The position numbers were made by a program, and so were the translations under genes. Below the pieces are notes generated by a model. It was not told where the DNA came from. It did no database searches and saw nothing but the letters and a program-made list of their open reading frames with translations. Shown piece after piece: positions 1 through 6,361 of a DNA stretch of 9,003 bases. Source of the DNA: J038 sp036734085 (GTDB taxonomy: Bacteria; Chloroflexota; Anaerolineae; Aggregatilineales; Phototrophicaceae). The stretch's first letter is position 1, and each line of letters opens with the position of its first letter. The stretch lies in assembly GCA_036734085.1 (NCBI GenBank), contig DAIMZF010000140.1:1-9003 (forward strand), read 5' to 3'.

Positions 1-529
1 CTATCACCGCGTAAATCGCCGCGTTATTTTTGCGCTGGGGCGTATCCGGCACAGGGGGCTGTGCGGTGGGTGTAAGTGTGACAGGGGGAGGCGGTTGCTG
101 TGGGATGGCGCTCTTTAAACGTGTTATGGCGGCATATAAAGACGCTATCGTGTTGGCATCCCGGAAGCCGCCGGACATATCAACATATTGCATCCGGCGC
201 AAAATCTCCGCTAAATCGTCCGCTATCCTGCCCGGATACGCCGGATTTAAGCGGCGTACAATCACCGGGATAACCTGCTTCTTCAGCCGTAAGGCTTCGC
301 GGAATTCCGCTTGGCAGTAGGATGATTCCAGGGCTTCGTTGGAGATGAGATAGACAAAAATATCGCATTTTTCAATCTCATTGAGGATCATCTGCCACCA
401 ATCGACACCGCCGTGAATGTCGTCATCGAACCATAGGCTATCGTTGCCATACACGCGACGAATAAGCGGGATAAACTGGTCTATAAACTGGCGGTCTGCC
501 CGGCTGTATGAGATAAAAATACGTGCCAT
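1..529 (-). CDS. TIR-domain protein, N-terminal part (runs off left edge)
   Basis: The reverse strand is open from an ATG at 529 to the window edge (176 codons). It begins MARIFISYSRADRQF, the typical first strand and box 1 of a TIR domain. A WFDDD segment (about residues 33-37) follows, then CDIFVYLIS (55-63) and S-S-Y-C-Q-A-E (69-75). In that last motif E75 sits where the catalytic glutamate of NAD-cleaving TIR domains is found. The TIR domain ends near residue 140. A proline-rich linker (about 143-164) follows, and then the start of a hydrophobic stretch (AAIYAVI) that may open a transmembrane helix. An AGGGTGA Shine-Dalgarno-like sequence lies 4 nt before the ATG. Bacterial TIR domains act as NADases in defence or as interaction modules. 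The C-terminal partner domain, which would decide the role, is outside the window. The TIR assignment is secure; enzymatic activity is inferred. Confidence 0.9.
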   Translation of the reverse strand, partial: MARIFISYSRADRQFIDQFIPLIRRVYGNDSLWFDDDIHGGVDWWQMILNEIEKCDIFVYLISNEALESSYCQAEFREALRLKKQVIPVIVRRLNPAYPGRIADDLAEILRRMQYVDMSGGFRDANTIASLYAAITRLKSAIPQQPPPPVTLTPTAQPPVPDTPQRKNNAAIYAVI

Positions 530-582
530 GACTTCACCCTGATTAGATAAGCGGAACCATTTATGATTATGACATAGTTTTT

Positions 583-611
583 ATTTCATCACCATTGATT
601 CAGGTTTTCAA
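583..611 (-). promoter_or_regulatory. Possible sigma70-like promoter for the TIR gene
   Basis: On the reverse strand TTGAAA (606-611) is followed after 17 nt by TGAAAT (583-588). These match the -35 consensus at 5 of 6 positions and the -10 consensus at 4 of 6. An alternative -10, CATAAT (566-571), is closer to consensus but has no clear -35. The region is AT-rich, so chance matches are likely. The rest of the 532-768 gap holds only this and the divergent dehydrogenase promoter. Confidence 0.3.
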
Positions 612-671
612 TTTTGGGTCGCGCTTAACATCCCTGCCCGCCGCAACGCCGCCCCACACAAGAACTATCTG

Positions 672-700
672 TTGCCGCAGGAAAATGGCGGTTGTATACT
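672..700 (+). promoter_or_regulatory. Probable sigma70-like promoter of the alcohol dehydrogenase gene
   Basis: TTGCCG (672-677) and TATACT (695-700) are separated by exactly 17 nt. The -35 matches 4 of 6 and the -10 matches 5 of 6 consensus bases. Transcription would start near 707, leaving a leader of about 60 nt before the GTG start at 769. No activator or repressor site is evident beside it. Confidence 0.55.
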
Positions 701-768
701 GAAGGCGATAGGCACATTGAGCCGAATTCATTCTATCCACCACGCGCAAGCAGGCAGGTAAACCAACC

Positions 769-1809
769 GTGAAAGCCGCACTCTTCCACGCCTTCGGGCA
801 ACCTCTTAGCATCCAGACCCTACCAGACCCCACCCCGCCGCCAGATGGAGTCGTCATCCGCGTGCGTGCCAACGGCATCTGCCGGAGCGACTGGCACGGC
901 TGGCAAGGCCACGACGCCGACATCCACACGCTACCCCACATTCCCGGCCATGAACTTGCAGGCGAAGTCGTCGCAGTGGGGGCGGATGTCAAACGCTGGC
1001 GTGAGTCTGACCGGGTGACTGTGCCGTTCTGTTTGGGGTGTGGCACATGCCCACAATGCGCCACCGGGAATCAGCAGATTTGTGACAACTACTATCAACC
1101 GGGCTTTACCGGGTGGGGGTCTTTTGCGGAATATGTGGCGTTGCCCTACGCGGATGTGAACCTGGTACGCATCCCGGATGCGCTGGATTACGTGGATGTC
1201 GCCAGCTTAGGATGCCGCTTTATCACGGCGTTCCGGGCGGTTGTGGTGCAGGGCAAAGCCCGTGCAGGCGAATGGGTGGTGGTGTATGGGTGCGGCGGAG
1301 TCGGCCTTTCTGCGGTGATGATTGCCGCCAGCTTAGGCGCACGGGTGATTGCGGTGGATATTCAGCCGGGCGCGTTGGCGTTGGCGAACAGCGTCGGCGC
1401 GGAATTTGTCATCAATTCAACCGAGACTCACCCCGTAGAGGCCATCCACAGCCTGACACACGGCGGGGTGCATGTGGCGCTGGACGCGCTGGGCAGTGCG
1501 GCCACCTGCCGCGATAGCATCCTCAGCTTACGCAAGCGCGGGCGTCAGGTGCAGGTGGGGCTTCTGGCTGGCGCGGACGCTAACCCGCCGTTACCGATGG
1601 GGCGTGTCATCAGTTGGGAATTGGAACTTTACGGCAGTCATGGGATGCAGGCGCACGCTTTTGGGGATTTGCTCAACATGATCCAAGCCGGGACGCTCCA
1701 GCCGCACAAGCTGGTGACCCAGCGTGTGAGCCTGGCGGAAGCGCCCGCCGTGCTGGACGCGATGACGCGCTTCGGCGTGCAGGGCGTGGCGGTGATTGAC
1801 CGTTTTTAA
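769..1809 (+). CDS. Zinc-dependent alcohol dehydrogenase (MDR superfamily)
   Basis: This 346-residue protein is a cytoplasmic medium-chain dehydrogenase/reductase that oxidises an alcohol or reduces an aldehyde with NAD(P). Catalytic zinc ligands are visible: C38 in GICRSDWH, H61-E62 in GHE, and C149 in LGCRFITAF. A structural zinc site is formed by C91, C94, C97 and C105. The Rossmann motif GCGGVG is at 174-179, and D197 at the end of the next strand favours NAD over NADP. Length is normal for the family, and the LGCRF / GCGGVGLSAVMIA pattern resembles the Zn_ADH6-like subgroup. The usual GDRV after the catalytic domain strand reads SDRV here (S80), a minor departure. The start is GTG, with a weak AGGT 8 nt upstream; the MKAAL-type N-terminus typical of the family supports it. 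It stands alone, so the substrate cannot be inferred. Confidence 0.93.
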   Translation: MKAALFHAFGQPLSIQTLPDPTPPPDGVVIRVRANGICRSDWHGWQGHDADIHTLPHIPGHELAGEVVAVGADVKRWRESDRVTVPFCLGCGTCPQCATGNQQICDNYYQPGFTGWGSFAEYVALPYADVNLVRIPDALDYVDVASLGCRFITAFRAVVVQGKARAGEWVVVYGCGGVGLSAVMIAASLGARVIAVDIQPGALALANSVGAEFVINSTETHPVEAIHSLTHGGVHVALDALGSAATCRDSILSLRKRGRQVQVGLLAGADANPPLPMGRVISWELELYGSHGMQAHAFGDLLNMIQAGTLQPHKLVTQRVSLAEAPAVLDAMTRFGVQGVAVIDRF

Positions 1810-1814
1810 CACAG

Positions 1815-1837
1815 CGCCGCCGCGACTGTCGGCGGCG
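1815..1837. terminator. GC-rich hairpin between convergent ADH and tRNA-Ser genes
   Basis: CGCCGCCG (1815-1822) pairs perfectly with CGGCGGCG (1830-1837) around a 7-nt loop, starting 5 nt after the dehydrogenase stop codon. It lies between two convergent transcription units and could end transcription from either side. Neither side has a T-run directly after the stem, so it is not a textbook intrinsic terminator. The role is inferred from strength and position. Confidence 0.45.
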
Positions 1838-1887
1838 GCATCGCTTGTTAGCTGTTATGTTGGTTTGTGCTGGATGGTGACTAGAGG

Positions 1888-1972
1888 CGGAGAGGGTGGG
1901 ATTCGAACCCACGATGGCTTTCACCATACTCGCGTTCCAGGCGAGCGCACTAGTCCACTATGCGACCTCTCC
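1888..1972 (-). tRNA. tRNA-Ser, anticodon GGA
   Basis: The reverse strand folds as a class II tRNA of 85 nt. The acceptor GGAGAGG (from 1972) pairs with CCTCTCC (1889-1895), with discriminator G at 1888. The anticodon arm has stem CTCGC/GCGAG and loop CTGGAAC, placing the GGA anticodon at 1936-1938; it reads UCC and UCU serine codons. A long variable arm (TATGGTGAAAGCCAT) is characteristic of tRNA-Ser. The T arm is GTGGGTTCGAATCCCAC. CCA is not encoded and would be added after transcription. There is no sign that it serves as an integration site: no integrase or repeated 3' end is nearby. Confidence 0.95.
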
Positions 1973-1994
1973 ATATGTTGTGGATTGTGGCGGC

Positions 1995-2003
1995 ATTATA
2001 GCA
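1995..2003 (-). promoter_or_regulatory. Extended -10 promoter of the tRNA-Ser gene
   Basis: On the reverse strand TGC-TATAAT is a perfect -10 hexamer (1995-2000) with the TGn extension (2001-2003). It lies about 22 nt before the mature tRNA 5' end, implying a short leader of about 16 nt. No good -35 hexamer is seen at 16-18 nt, which is normal for extended -10 promoters. It overlaps the upstream region of the divergent plus-strand membrane protein gene. Confidence 0.6.
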
Positions 2004-2042
2004 AAGTGAAATCTGTTTGGCTATGGTGGAATGGGAGAACCG

Positions 2043-3374
2043 ATGCGCGATAGATTAATCCTGCTGGTGATTATCACCGCTTATGTGGCGTTAGCCGCCC
2101 TGTTCGTCACCCGTACCCCCGCATGGCAAGCGCCGGATGAACCCGCGCATTATACCTACATCGCACAACTGGCGGACGGGGAAATCCCCGTTATCCGCGC
2201 TGGTGATTGGGATAGCCCGGCACTGGAAGCGTATAAATCCGCCCAATGGCAGGGCGTAACCGCCGAACAAATCGCCGCTATCCGCTACGAAAACCATCAA
2301 CCGCCGTTGTACTACCTGCTCAGTACGCCCGTCTATGTGCTGACCAACGGCAACCTGACCGCGCTCCGGCTTGTATCCGCGCTGTGGGGGATTGTGATTA
2401 TCCTGTGTGCGTATGGCGTCGGCGTGCTGATGTTCCCGGAACGGCGCATGATTGGACTGGGCGCGGCGGCGTTTGTCGCCTTCCAGCCGATGCACCTGCA
2501 CATCCTGACATCGGTCAATAATGACGCGCTGGGCTGGGCGGTGGTTGGCGTCGGGCTGGTGTTGGGCGTGGCTTACGTCCAGCGTGTGCCGGTTTTTGGG
2601 CAACGGGTGACGCCTTTTATGCTGGGGGTGGTGGTCGGTGTGGGTTTCATCACCAAAGCGACGACTTATTTTATGGCGGGGGTACTGGGCATCGCGCTGA
2701 TTTTGCACTGGTGGCAAGCACATAAGCACGATGAGGTGCGCGACTTCCGCGTGTTGTTGCGCGCTATCGCGTGGTTTTTGTTGCCTGCGCTGGTGTTCGG
2801 CGGCCTGTGGTGGGGGCGGAACTTAATAGTCTACGGCGTGCCGGATTTTCTGGGCTTGCGGGCGCATGATGCGGTGGTCGTCGGGCAAGCACGCACCCAA
2901 GAGCGCATCGCGTTACTGGGCTGGGGCGGCTATCTGGCGGAATTTACACGCATTTCGTTTAATAGCTTCTGGGGACAATTCGGGTGGATGGGACTGCCGA
3001 TGCGCGATAGCTGGTACGGGGTCATCCTGATTGCGCTCATCGTGGCTGTGGCGGGGGTGGGCATTGGTTTATGGCGCAGGATGTATACGCGGGTGTCGGC
3101 GGCGTCTGTGATTTTGCTGGCCTTGACCGTCGCGTGTGCGCTGGCCGCCTACCTGTATTACAACAGCGAATTTCAGCAATATCAGGGGCGCTATACCTTC
3201 CCTCTGCTGATTCCGTTGGGCGTCCTGCTGACGCTGGGCGTGGATGCGTGGCGCGGGTTGTTCCTGCATGACCGATGGGGGATTATCACGGTGGTGCTGA
3301 TGGCTGTGCCATTGGCGGCTTTTTCGCTGTACCTCATCTGGCGGGTTATTCCGGGTGGGTTATCGCCTTTGTGA
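2043..3374 (+). CDS. DUF2142 / GT-C-like polytopic membrane protein
   Basis: This protein of about 443 residues is an integral membrane protein with roughly ten hydrophobic segments. The pattern matches DUF2142 and related GT-C (GT39/PMT-like) families. An N-terminal helix is followed by APDEPAH (about residue 30), where acidic residues in the first outer loop are typical of these enzymes. Next come ENHQPPLYY (about 83), a VNNDA motif after FQPMHLH (about 150-163), WWGRNLIVYG (about 257-266) and QGRYTFPLL near the C-terminus. Members are thought to move sugars from lipid carriers at the outer face of the membrane; the substrate here is unknown. An in-frame ATG at 2031 is possible. I prefer 2043 because GGGAGA (2033-2038) sits 4 nt before it as a Shine-Dalgarno site. 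The stop codon overlaps the CRP-type palindrome at 3370-3385. Family call is good; activity is inferred. Confidence 0.82.
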   Translation: MRDRLILLVIITAYVALAALFVTRTPAWQAPDEPAHYTYIAQLADGEIPVIRAGDWDSPALEAYKSAQWQGVTAEQIAAIRYENHQPPLYYLLSTPVYVLTNGNLTALRLVSALWGIVIILCAYGVGVLMFPERRMIGLGAAAFVAFQPMHLHILTSVNNDALGWAVVGVGLVLGVAYVQRVPVFGQRVTPFMLGVVVGVGFITKATTYFMAGVLGIALILHWWQAHKHDEVRDFRVLLRAIAWFLLPALVFGGLWWGRNLIVYGVPDFLGLRAHDAVVVGQARTQERIALLGWGGYLAEFTRISFNSFWGQFGWMGLPMRDSWYGVILIALIVAVAGVGIGLWRRMYTRVSAASVILLALTVACALAAYLYYNSEFQQYQGRYTFPLLIPLGVLLTLGVDAWRGLFLHDRWGIITVVLMAVPLAAFSLYLIWRVIPGGLSPL

Positions 3375-3385
3375 TATTTGTCACA
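3370..3385. promoter_or_regulatory. CRP/FNR-family-type operator palindrome
   Basis: TGTGA-N6-TCACA occurs here with all ten conserved positions matching the Crp consensus. It covers the stop codon of the membrane protein gene and lies about 105 bp (centre to start) before the Trx-VKOR start. Two further TGTGAT half-sites in tandem occur at 3455-3460 and 3463-3468, just upstream of that gene. A -35-like TTGTCA (3378-3383) lies inside the palindrome, but no convincing -10 follows it; TACAAT at 3421-3426 is the best nearby -10-like hexamer. Binding is inferred from sequence only. Confidence 0.5.
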
Positions 3386-3482
3386 GATGAATCGGGATGA
3401 ATGTACCGGATAGGGCAATCTACAATCTGTCATCATGGAATCATAAATTCACGCTGTGATGATGTGATTCAAAGGATAGATG

Positions 3483-4685
3483 ATGACAACGTTCATCAAG
3501 TTATTGATTGCGCTGGGTTATATGCTGTTTTTGCCGCTTTCGCAAGCCCAGTCACAACCCATTGTCTATGGAGTCTTTTTTTATTCCCCTACTTGCCCGC
3601 ACTGCCACACCGTGATTGACAACCACTGGCCGAACATTCAAGCAGAGTTTGGCGAGCAGTTGCAGGTGATGTTTGTCAACGTTGCCAGCGCACAAGGCAG
3701 TGAGTTGATGACAACCGCCATTACCGCCATGAACATCCCTTCGCGGGGTGTGCCGATGCTGATTATCGGTGATACCGTGATGATAGGCGCGGTAGACATC
3801 CCCAACCGTGCGCCGGGTATCATCCGCGCTGGTCTGGCAGATGGCGGCATCCAATACCCGCCCATACCGGATATTGCCGCTTACTTCGCGGCGTTTAACC
3901 TGCCAGCCGGTGTCGAAACACCTGACAATGGAGCATCCAGCATCCAGCGCGGGAGTTTTAGCGATGACCCGGCGAATGTCGTCGCTGTTGTCGTGTTGAT
4001 GGGGTTAATCTATGTACTGGGCTTAACGGGTTTGGCCGGATGGCGCTTATTCATGCGGCAGGATACCCGCTTATTGCGGACAATGGATTCCATGCGCGGG
4101 CGGTGGGTGCTTTTGTTGAGCGCCTTGCTGGGCGTCGGACTCAGTTTGTCGCTCCTGCTGGGGAGTTCGGGAGATGCGACCCCGTTTATCATCGCGCTGG
4201 GCGTGCTGGTCATATTATCGCTCTTGAGCATGGGCTTGCTCCGTACACAATCCGTTAGCCAGCTATCCGGGACGTTCATCCCGTTGGTGTTACTAGCCGG
4301 TTTACTGGTGGCGGGGTATCTGGCCTATGTGGAAACAACGCTGACGGATGCAACCTGCGGCGTCATCGGCCATTGTAACGTTGTACAACAAAGCAATTAT
4401 GCTTATGTGTTTGGTGTGCCCATCGGCATCATCGGCGTGGTGGGGTATCTGGTGATGATGGGGGCGTGGGCGGTGGGTCATTTATGGGATGCACGCATAG
4501 CCCATACCCTGCTGTTCGTGCTGGCCTTAAGCGGAGTCGCTTTTTCCACCTATCTGACGTTTTTGGAGCCGTTTGTCATCGGCGCGAGTTGTGTATGGTG
4601 TTTAACCTCTGCGGTGATGATGATGCTGGTGGTTTTGCTGGTCGCGCCTTTATGTCAAGGGCGTCCTGTGTTTTATGCGGCGTAA
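3483..4685 (+). CDS. Secreted thioredoxin-fold domain fused to VKOR (disulfide-bond formation)
   Basis: Numbering counts from the first of two adjacent ATGs (3480). The second (3483) is preferred because AAGGA (3472-3476) then sits 6 nt away. Residues 4-23 form a signal peptide or anchor. A thioredoxin fold follows, with C39-P-H-C42 and the probable cis-proline at V91-P92. Three extra helices (about 166-190, 208-228, 234-254) precede a four-helix VKOR domain (about 264-392). That domain has loop cysteines C293 and C299 and the active-site pair C371-V-W-C374. The arginine-rich loop at about 192-208 fits the inside, which puts all six redox cysteines and the thioredoxin domain on the outer face. 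VKOR reoxidises the thioredoxin-like partner and passes electrons to quinone, replacing DsbB with a DsbA-like domain in one chain. Known cyanobacterial fusions have VKOR first and thioredoxin last; here the order is reversed. Confidence in both domains is high; in vivo direction (oxidase) is inferred. Confidence 0.92.
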   Translation: MTTFIKLLIALGYMLFLPLSQAQSQPIVYGVFFYSPTCPHCHTVIDNHWPNIQAEFGEQLQVMFVNVASAQGSELMTTAITAMNIPSRGVPMLIIGDTVMIGAVDIPNRAPGIIRAGLADGGIQYPPIPDIAAYFAAFNLPAGVETPDNGASSIQRGSFSDDPANVVAVVVLMGLIYVLGLTGLAGWRLFMRQDTRLLRTMDSMRGRWVLLLSALLGVGLSLSLLLGSSGDATPFIIALGVLVILSLLSMGLLRTQSVSQLSGTFIPLVLLAGLLVAGYLAYVETTLTDATCGVIGHCNVVQQSNYAYVFGVPIGIIGVVGYLVMMGAWAVGHLWDARIAHTLLFVLALSGVAFSTYLTFLEPFVIGASCVWCLTSAVMMMLVVLLVAPLCQGRPVFYAA

Positions 4686-4743
4686 TGCTTGTGATGGGGG
4701 GATGATAAAAAGCAACGACGTTGAGCAAAAAATTTATTGATTG

Positions 4744-4766
4744 GTCACCCGTTGCGGCGCGGTGAC
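4744..4766 (-). terminator. Candidate terminator between Trx-VKOR and response regulator genes
   Basis: GTCACC (4744-4749) pairs with GGTGAC (4761-4766) around an 11-nt GC-rich loop, 17 nt past the response regulator stop. Read on the minus strand it is followed within about 12 nt by AT-rich DNA ending in TTTTTT (4728-4733 region). A second small stem (CAAC/GTTG near 4715-4725) is followed by TTTTT on the same strand. The two together plausibly end the response regulator transcript. No comparable T-run is seen for the plus-strand gene. Confidence 0.35.
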
Positions 4767-4782
4767 GGTTGGGGGGAGAAAG

Positions 4783-5142
4783 TCAGCCGTAACGTTGTAC
4801 CATATCCAGCAGTTCGCTATTGGTAAACGGCTTGACCAGGTAACCAACCACGCCTTGTGCTTCCGCACGGATTTTGTGCATCTCGTCCGCATAGGCTGTC
4901 AGGAATATCACCGGAATGCTTGACGTGCGCTCGTCAATATGTAGCCGTTGCACCATCTCCCAGCCGTCCATCTCTGGCATCTCTATATCCGTCAGGATGA
5001 TGTCCGGGCGGTGGGCTACCGCGATTTTGAGTGCTTCTTCGCCATCCTGAGCTTTATAGGTATGGTAGCCTGCAAACCCCAATATCTCAGAGACATTTTC
5101 CAGGATGTTCAAATTGTCTTCGACGATTAAAATGCTTAACAT
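4783..5142 (-). CDS. Single-domain response regulator (receiver domain only)
   Basis: The 119-residue protein is a complete CheY-like receiver with no output domain. The acidic pair E8-D9, the phospho-acceptor D52 in DIILTDIEMPEMDGW, the switch T82 and the conserved K104-P105 are all present, so it should be phosphorylatable. Such stand-alone receivers act through protein contacts, as phosphorelay intermediates or as regulators of kinases and motility. No histidine kinase is adjacent; the nearest sensor gene (7728) is on the other strand and separated by two genes, so partnership cannot be assumed. Translation starts at ATG 5142. The closest purine-rich site (AAGGAA) is about 16 nt away, so the ribosome binding site is weak. 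It converges on the Trx-VKOR gene and diverges from the AEC permease gene. Confidence 0.93.
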   Translation of the reverse strand: MLSILIVEDNLNILENVSEILGFAGYHTYKAQDGEEALKIAVAHRPDIILTDIEMPEMDGWEMVQRLHIDERTSSIPVIFLTAYADEMHKIRAEAQGVVGYLVKPFTNSELLDMVQRYG

Positions 5143-5180
5143 GGTCTTTTAAAAAATTCCTTACAAGGGTATGTCTTGTC

Positions 5181-5186
5181 ATTATA
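5181..5186 (-). promoter_or_regulatory. -10 element of the response regulator promoter
   Basis: A perfect TATAAT on the reverse strand lies about 39 nt before the ATG at 5142, giving a leader of about 30 nt. No good -35 hexamer lies 16-18 nt further upstream. The 165-bp divergent gap (5143-5307) otherwise shows only a weak plus-strand TTTACT/TATACA pair (5229-5234 and 5253-5258) that might serve the permease gene. Confidence 0.45.
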
Positions 5187-5307
5187 CGCTAGTTTTATGG
5201 CTGAATGATTAAAAATTTCCCAAAATACTTTTACTTGCTGTGTGCATCAAGCTATACATGATTCTAGTCGCGGGACATTCTTACCACGCTTAAAGGACAG
5301 ACACACT

Positions 5308-6216
5308 ATGCTCAACACCCTGATCAACGTCATCCTGCCCATCTTCATTGTCATGGCGGCGGGCGTGTTTTACGGGCGGCGTCTCGCGCCGGATACGAAG
5401 ACGTTTTCCAGTGCCATCATTTATCTGTTCGCGCCCGCCTTAGTGATTGACGGCTTCCAGAATGTGCGGTTGGAGGCAGACGCGCTGGCGCAGATTGTCG
5501 GGCTGGTGGTCATCTCCGCGATCGCCGTCAGCGCGGTGGGCTACCTTATAGCCTACCTGCTCCGCCTGGATCGCCGCGCTACCAATGCGCTGGTGCTGGC
5601 CGTCCTGCTGTTTAATGGCGCGAATTACGGCATCCCGTTTAATACCTTCGCGTATGGCCTGGAAGCGGAACGTATGGCAATCATCTACTACTCGGTTTCT
5701 GTGATTGTCGTGAACACACTGGGGGTTTATATCGCGTCGCGGGGGTCGGGCACGCTCTCGGTCAGCGCCGCCCTGCTGAACGTCTTCCGCACGCCGTTAT
5801 TGTATGCCACCGTCGCGGGACTCATCATCAACTTAGGCGGGATTGTCCTGCCGTTGCCGTTGGCGCGGTCGATGACGATTCTCGGCTCGGCGATGATCCC
5901 GGCGATGCTCATTTTGATTGGCATACAAATCAGCCGATTCCAGTTCGACATGTCGCGCCTGCGTCCGGTACTGGCCGCGACGTTCACGACGCTGGTGATT
6001 GCGCCCTTCATCGCGTGGATGGTGAGCGGGATGCTGGGCATGGAGGGGTTAGCGCGGCTGGTCGGCATTACCCAACACGCGATGCCGACGGCGGTGATTG
6101 GCATTGCGCTCACCACACAATTTGACGGCGACGTAGAGCTTATCACGACGACGCTCATCCTGAGTACACTCACCAGCGCCCTGACGTTGAGCATCCTGGT
6201 ACAGCTTTTAGCTTAA
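5308..6216 (+). CDS. AEC-family permease (auxin efflux carrier-like)
   Basis: This 302-residue membrane protein matches the AEC (Mem_trans) transporter family in length and pattern, with about ten hydrophobic helices in two repeats. The first half carries NGANYGIPF (about 103-111), the N-G-x-N-x-G-x-P signature of the family. The second half has the MIPAMLILIGIQ helix (about 200-211) and a late crossover-like segment, HAMPTAVIGIALTTQF. Bacterial members export or exchange small organic acids or amino acids using ion gradients; the substrate cannot be read from sequence. The frame is open further upstream to a GTG at 5242. The ATG at 5308 is chosen because AAAGGA (5292-5297) precedes it and the first helix then starts at the N-terminus, as is usual in the family. 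It stands alone, diverging from the response regulator gene. Confidence 0.9.
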   Translation: MLNTLINVILPIFIVMAAGVFYGRRLAPDTKTFSSAIIYLFAPALVIDGFQNVRLEADALAQIVGLVVISAIAVSAVGYLIAYLLRLDRRATNALVLAVLLFNGANYGIPFNTFAYGLEAERMAIIYYSVSVIVVNTLGVYIASRGSGTLSVSAALLNVFRTPLLYATVAGLIINLGGIVLPLPLARSMTILGSAMIPAMLILIGIQISRFQFDMSRLRPVLAATFTTLVIAPFIAWMVSGMLGMEGLARLVGITQHAMPTAVIGIALTTQFDGDVELITTTLILSTLTSALTLSILVQLLA

Positions 6217-6284
6217 GAAAAGCGCATCTGACCCGCATAAATCAACTTTATTACCGCACGTCAACAATTCTTAACACCTAAAAC

Positions 6285-6314
6285 TTGGCGCGGCTTCGCC
6301 TAAACCGTTACAAT
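6285..6314 (+). promoter_or_regulatory. Probable promoter of the BMP binding protein-sensor operon
   Basis: TTGGCG (6285-6290) and TACAAT (6309-6314) are 18 nt apart, matching the consensus at 4 of 6 and 5 of 6 positions. Transcription would start near 6321, leaving a leader of about 40 nt with a strong GGAGGA site (6347-6352) before the ATG at 6362. The rest of the 6217-6284 gap shows no clear element. Confidence 0.5.
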
Positions 6315-6361
6315 CACCGTCAGCAAGAGGGACTTTCCAATCTGACGGAGGACAAATAAAA

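Noticed and set aside
600..1064. Reverse-strand open frame of 154 codons
   Set aside because: It overlaps the dehydrogenase gene and its promoter antisense, and the composition is low-complexity with no domain. It is an artefact of codon bias.
1888..1972. tRNA-Ser as a possible integration (att) site
   Set aside because: There is no integrase gene, no duplicated tRNA 3' end and no compositional break next to it. Flanking genes look ordinary.
2031..2042. Upstream ATG adding 4 residues to the membrane protein
   Set aside because: The only good Shine-Dalgarno sequence (2033-2038) lies inside this stretch and is positioned for the ATG at 2043.
2091..2729. Reverse-strand open frame of 212 codons
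   Set aside because: It lies antisense to the DUF2142-like gene. It is rich in His, Arg, Gln and Pro with no recognisable domain, which is typical of a shadow frame in GC-rich DNA.
5242..5307. Upstream GTG start that would add 22 residues to the AEC permease
   Set aside because: The added residues are hydrophilic and precede the first helix, and no ribosome binding site fits the GTG. AAAGGA at 5292-5297 supports ATG 5308.
6204..6223. GCTTTT/AAAAGC inverted repeat at the end of the permease gene
   Set aside because: The stem is AT-rich and overlaps the stop codon. No T-run follows, so there is no real support for a terminator.
6287..6300. GGCG-N6-CGCC inverted repeat between the -35 and -10 of the BMP promoter
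   Set aside because: Only 4 bp of stem, a frequent chance occurrence in GC-rich DNA; not enough for an operator call.
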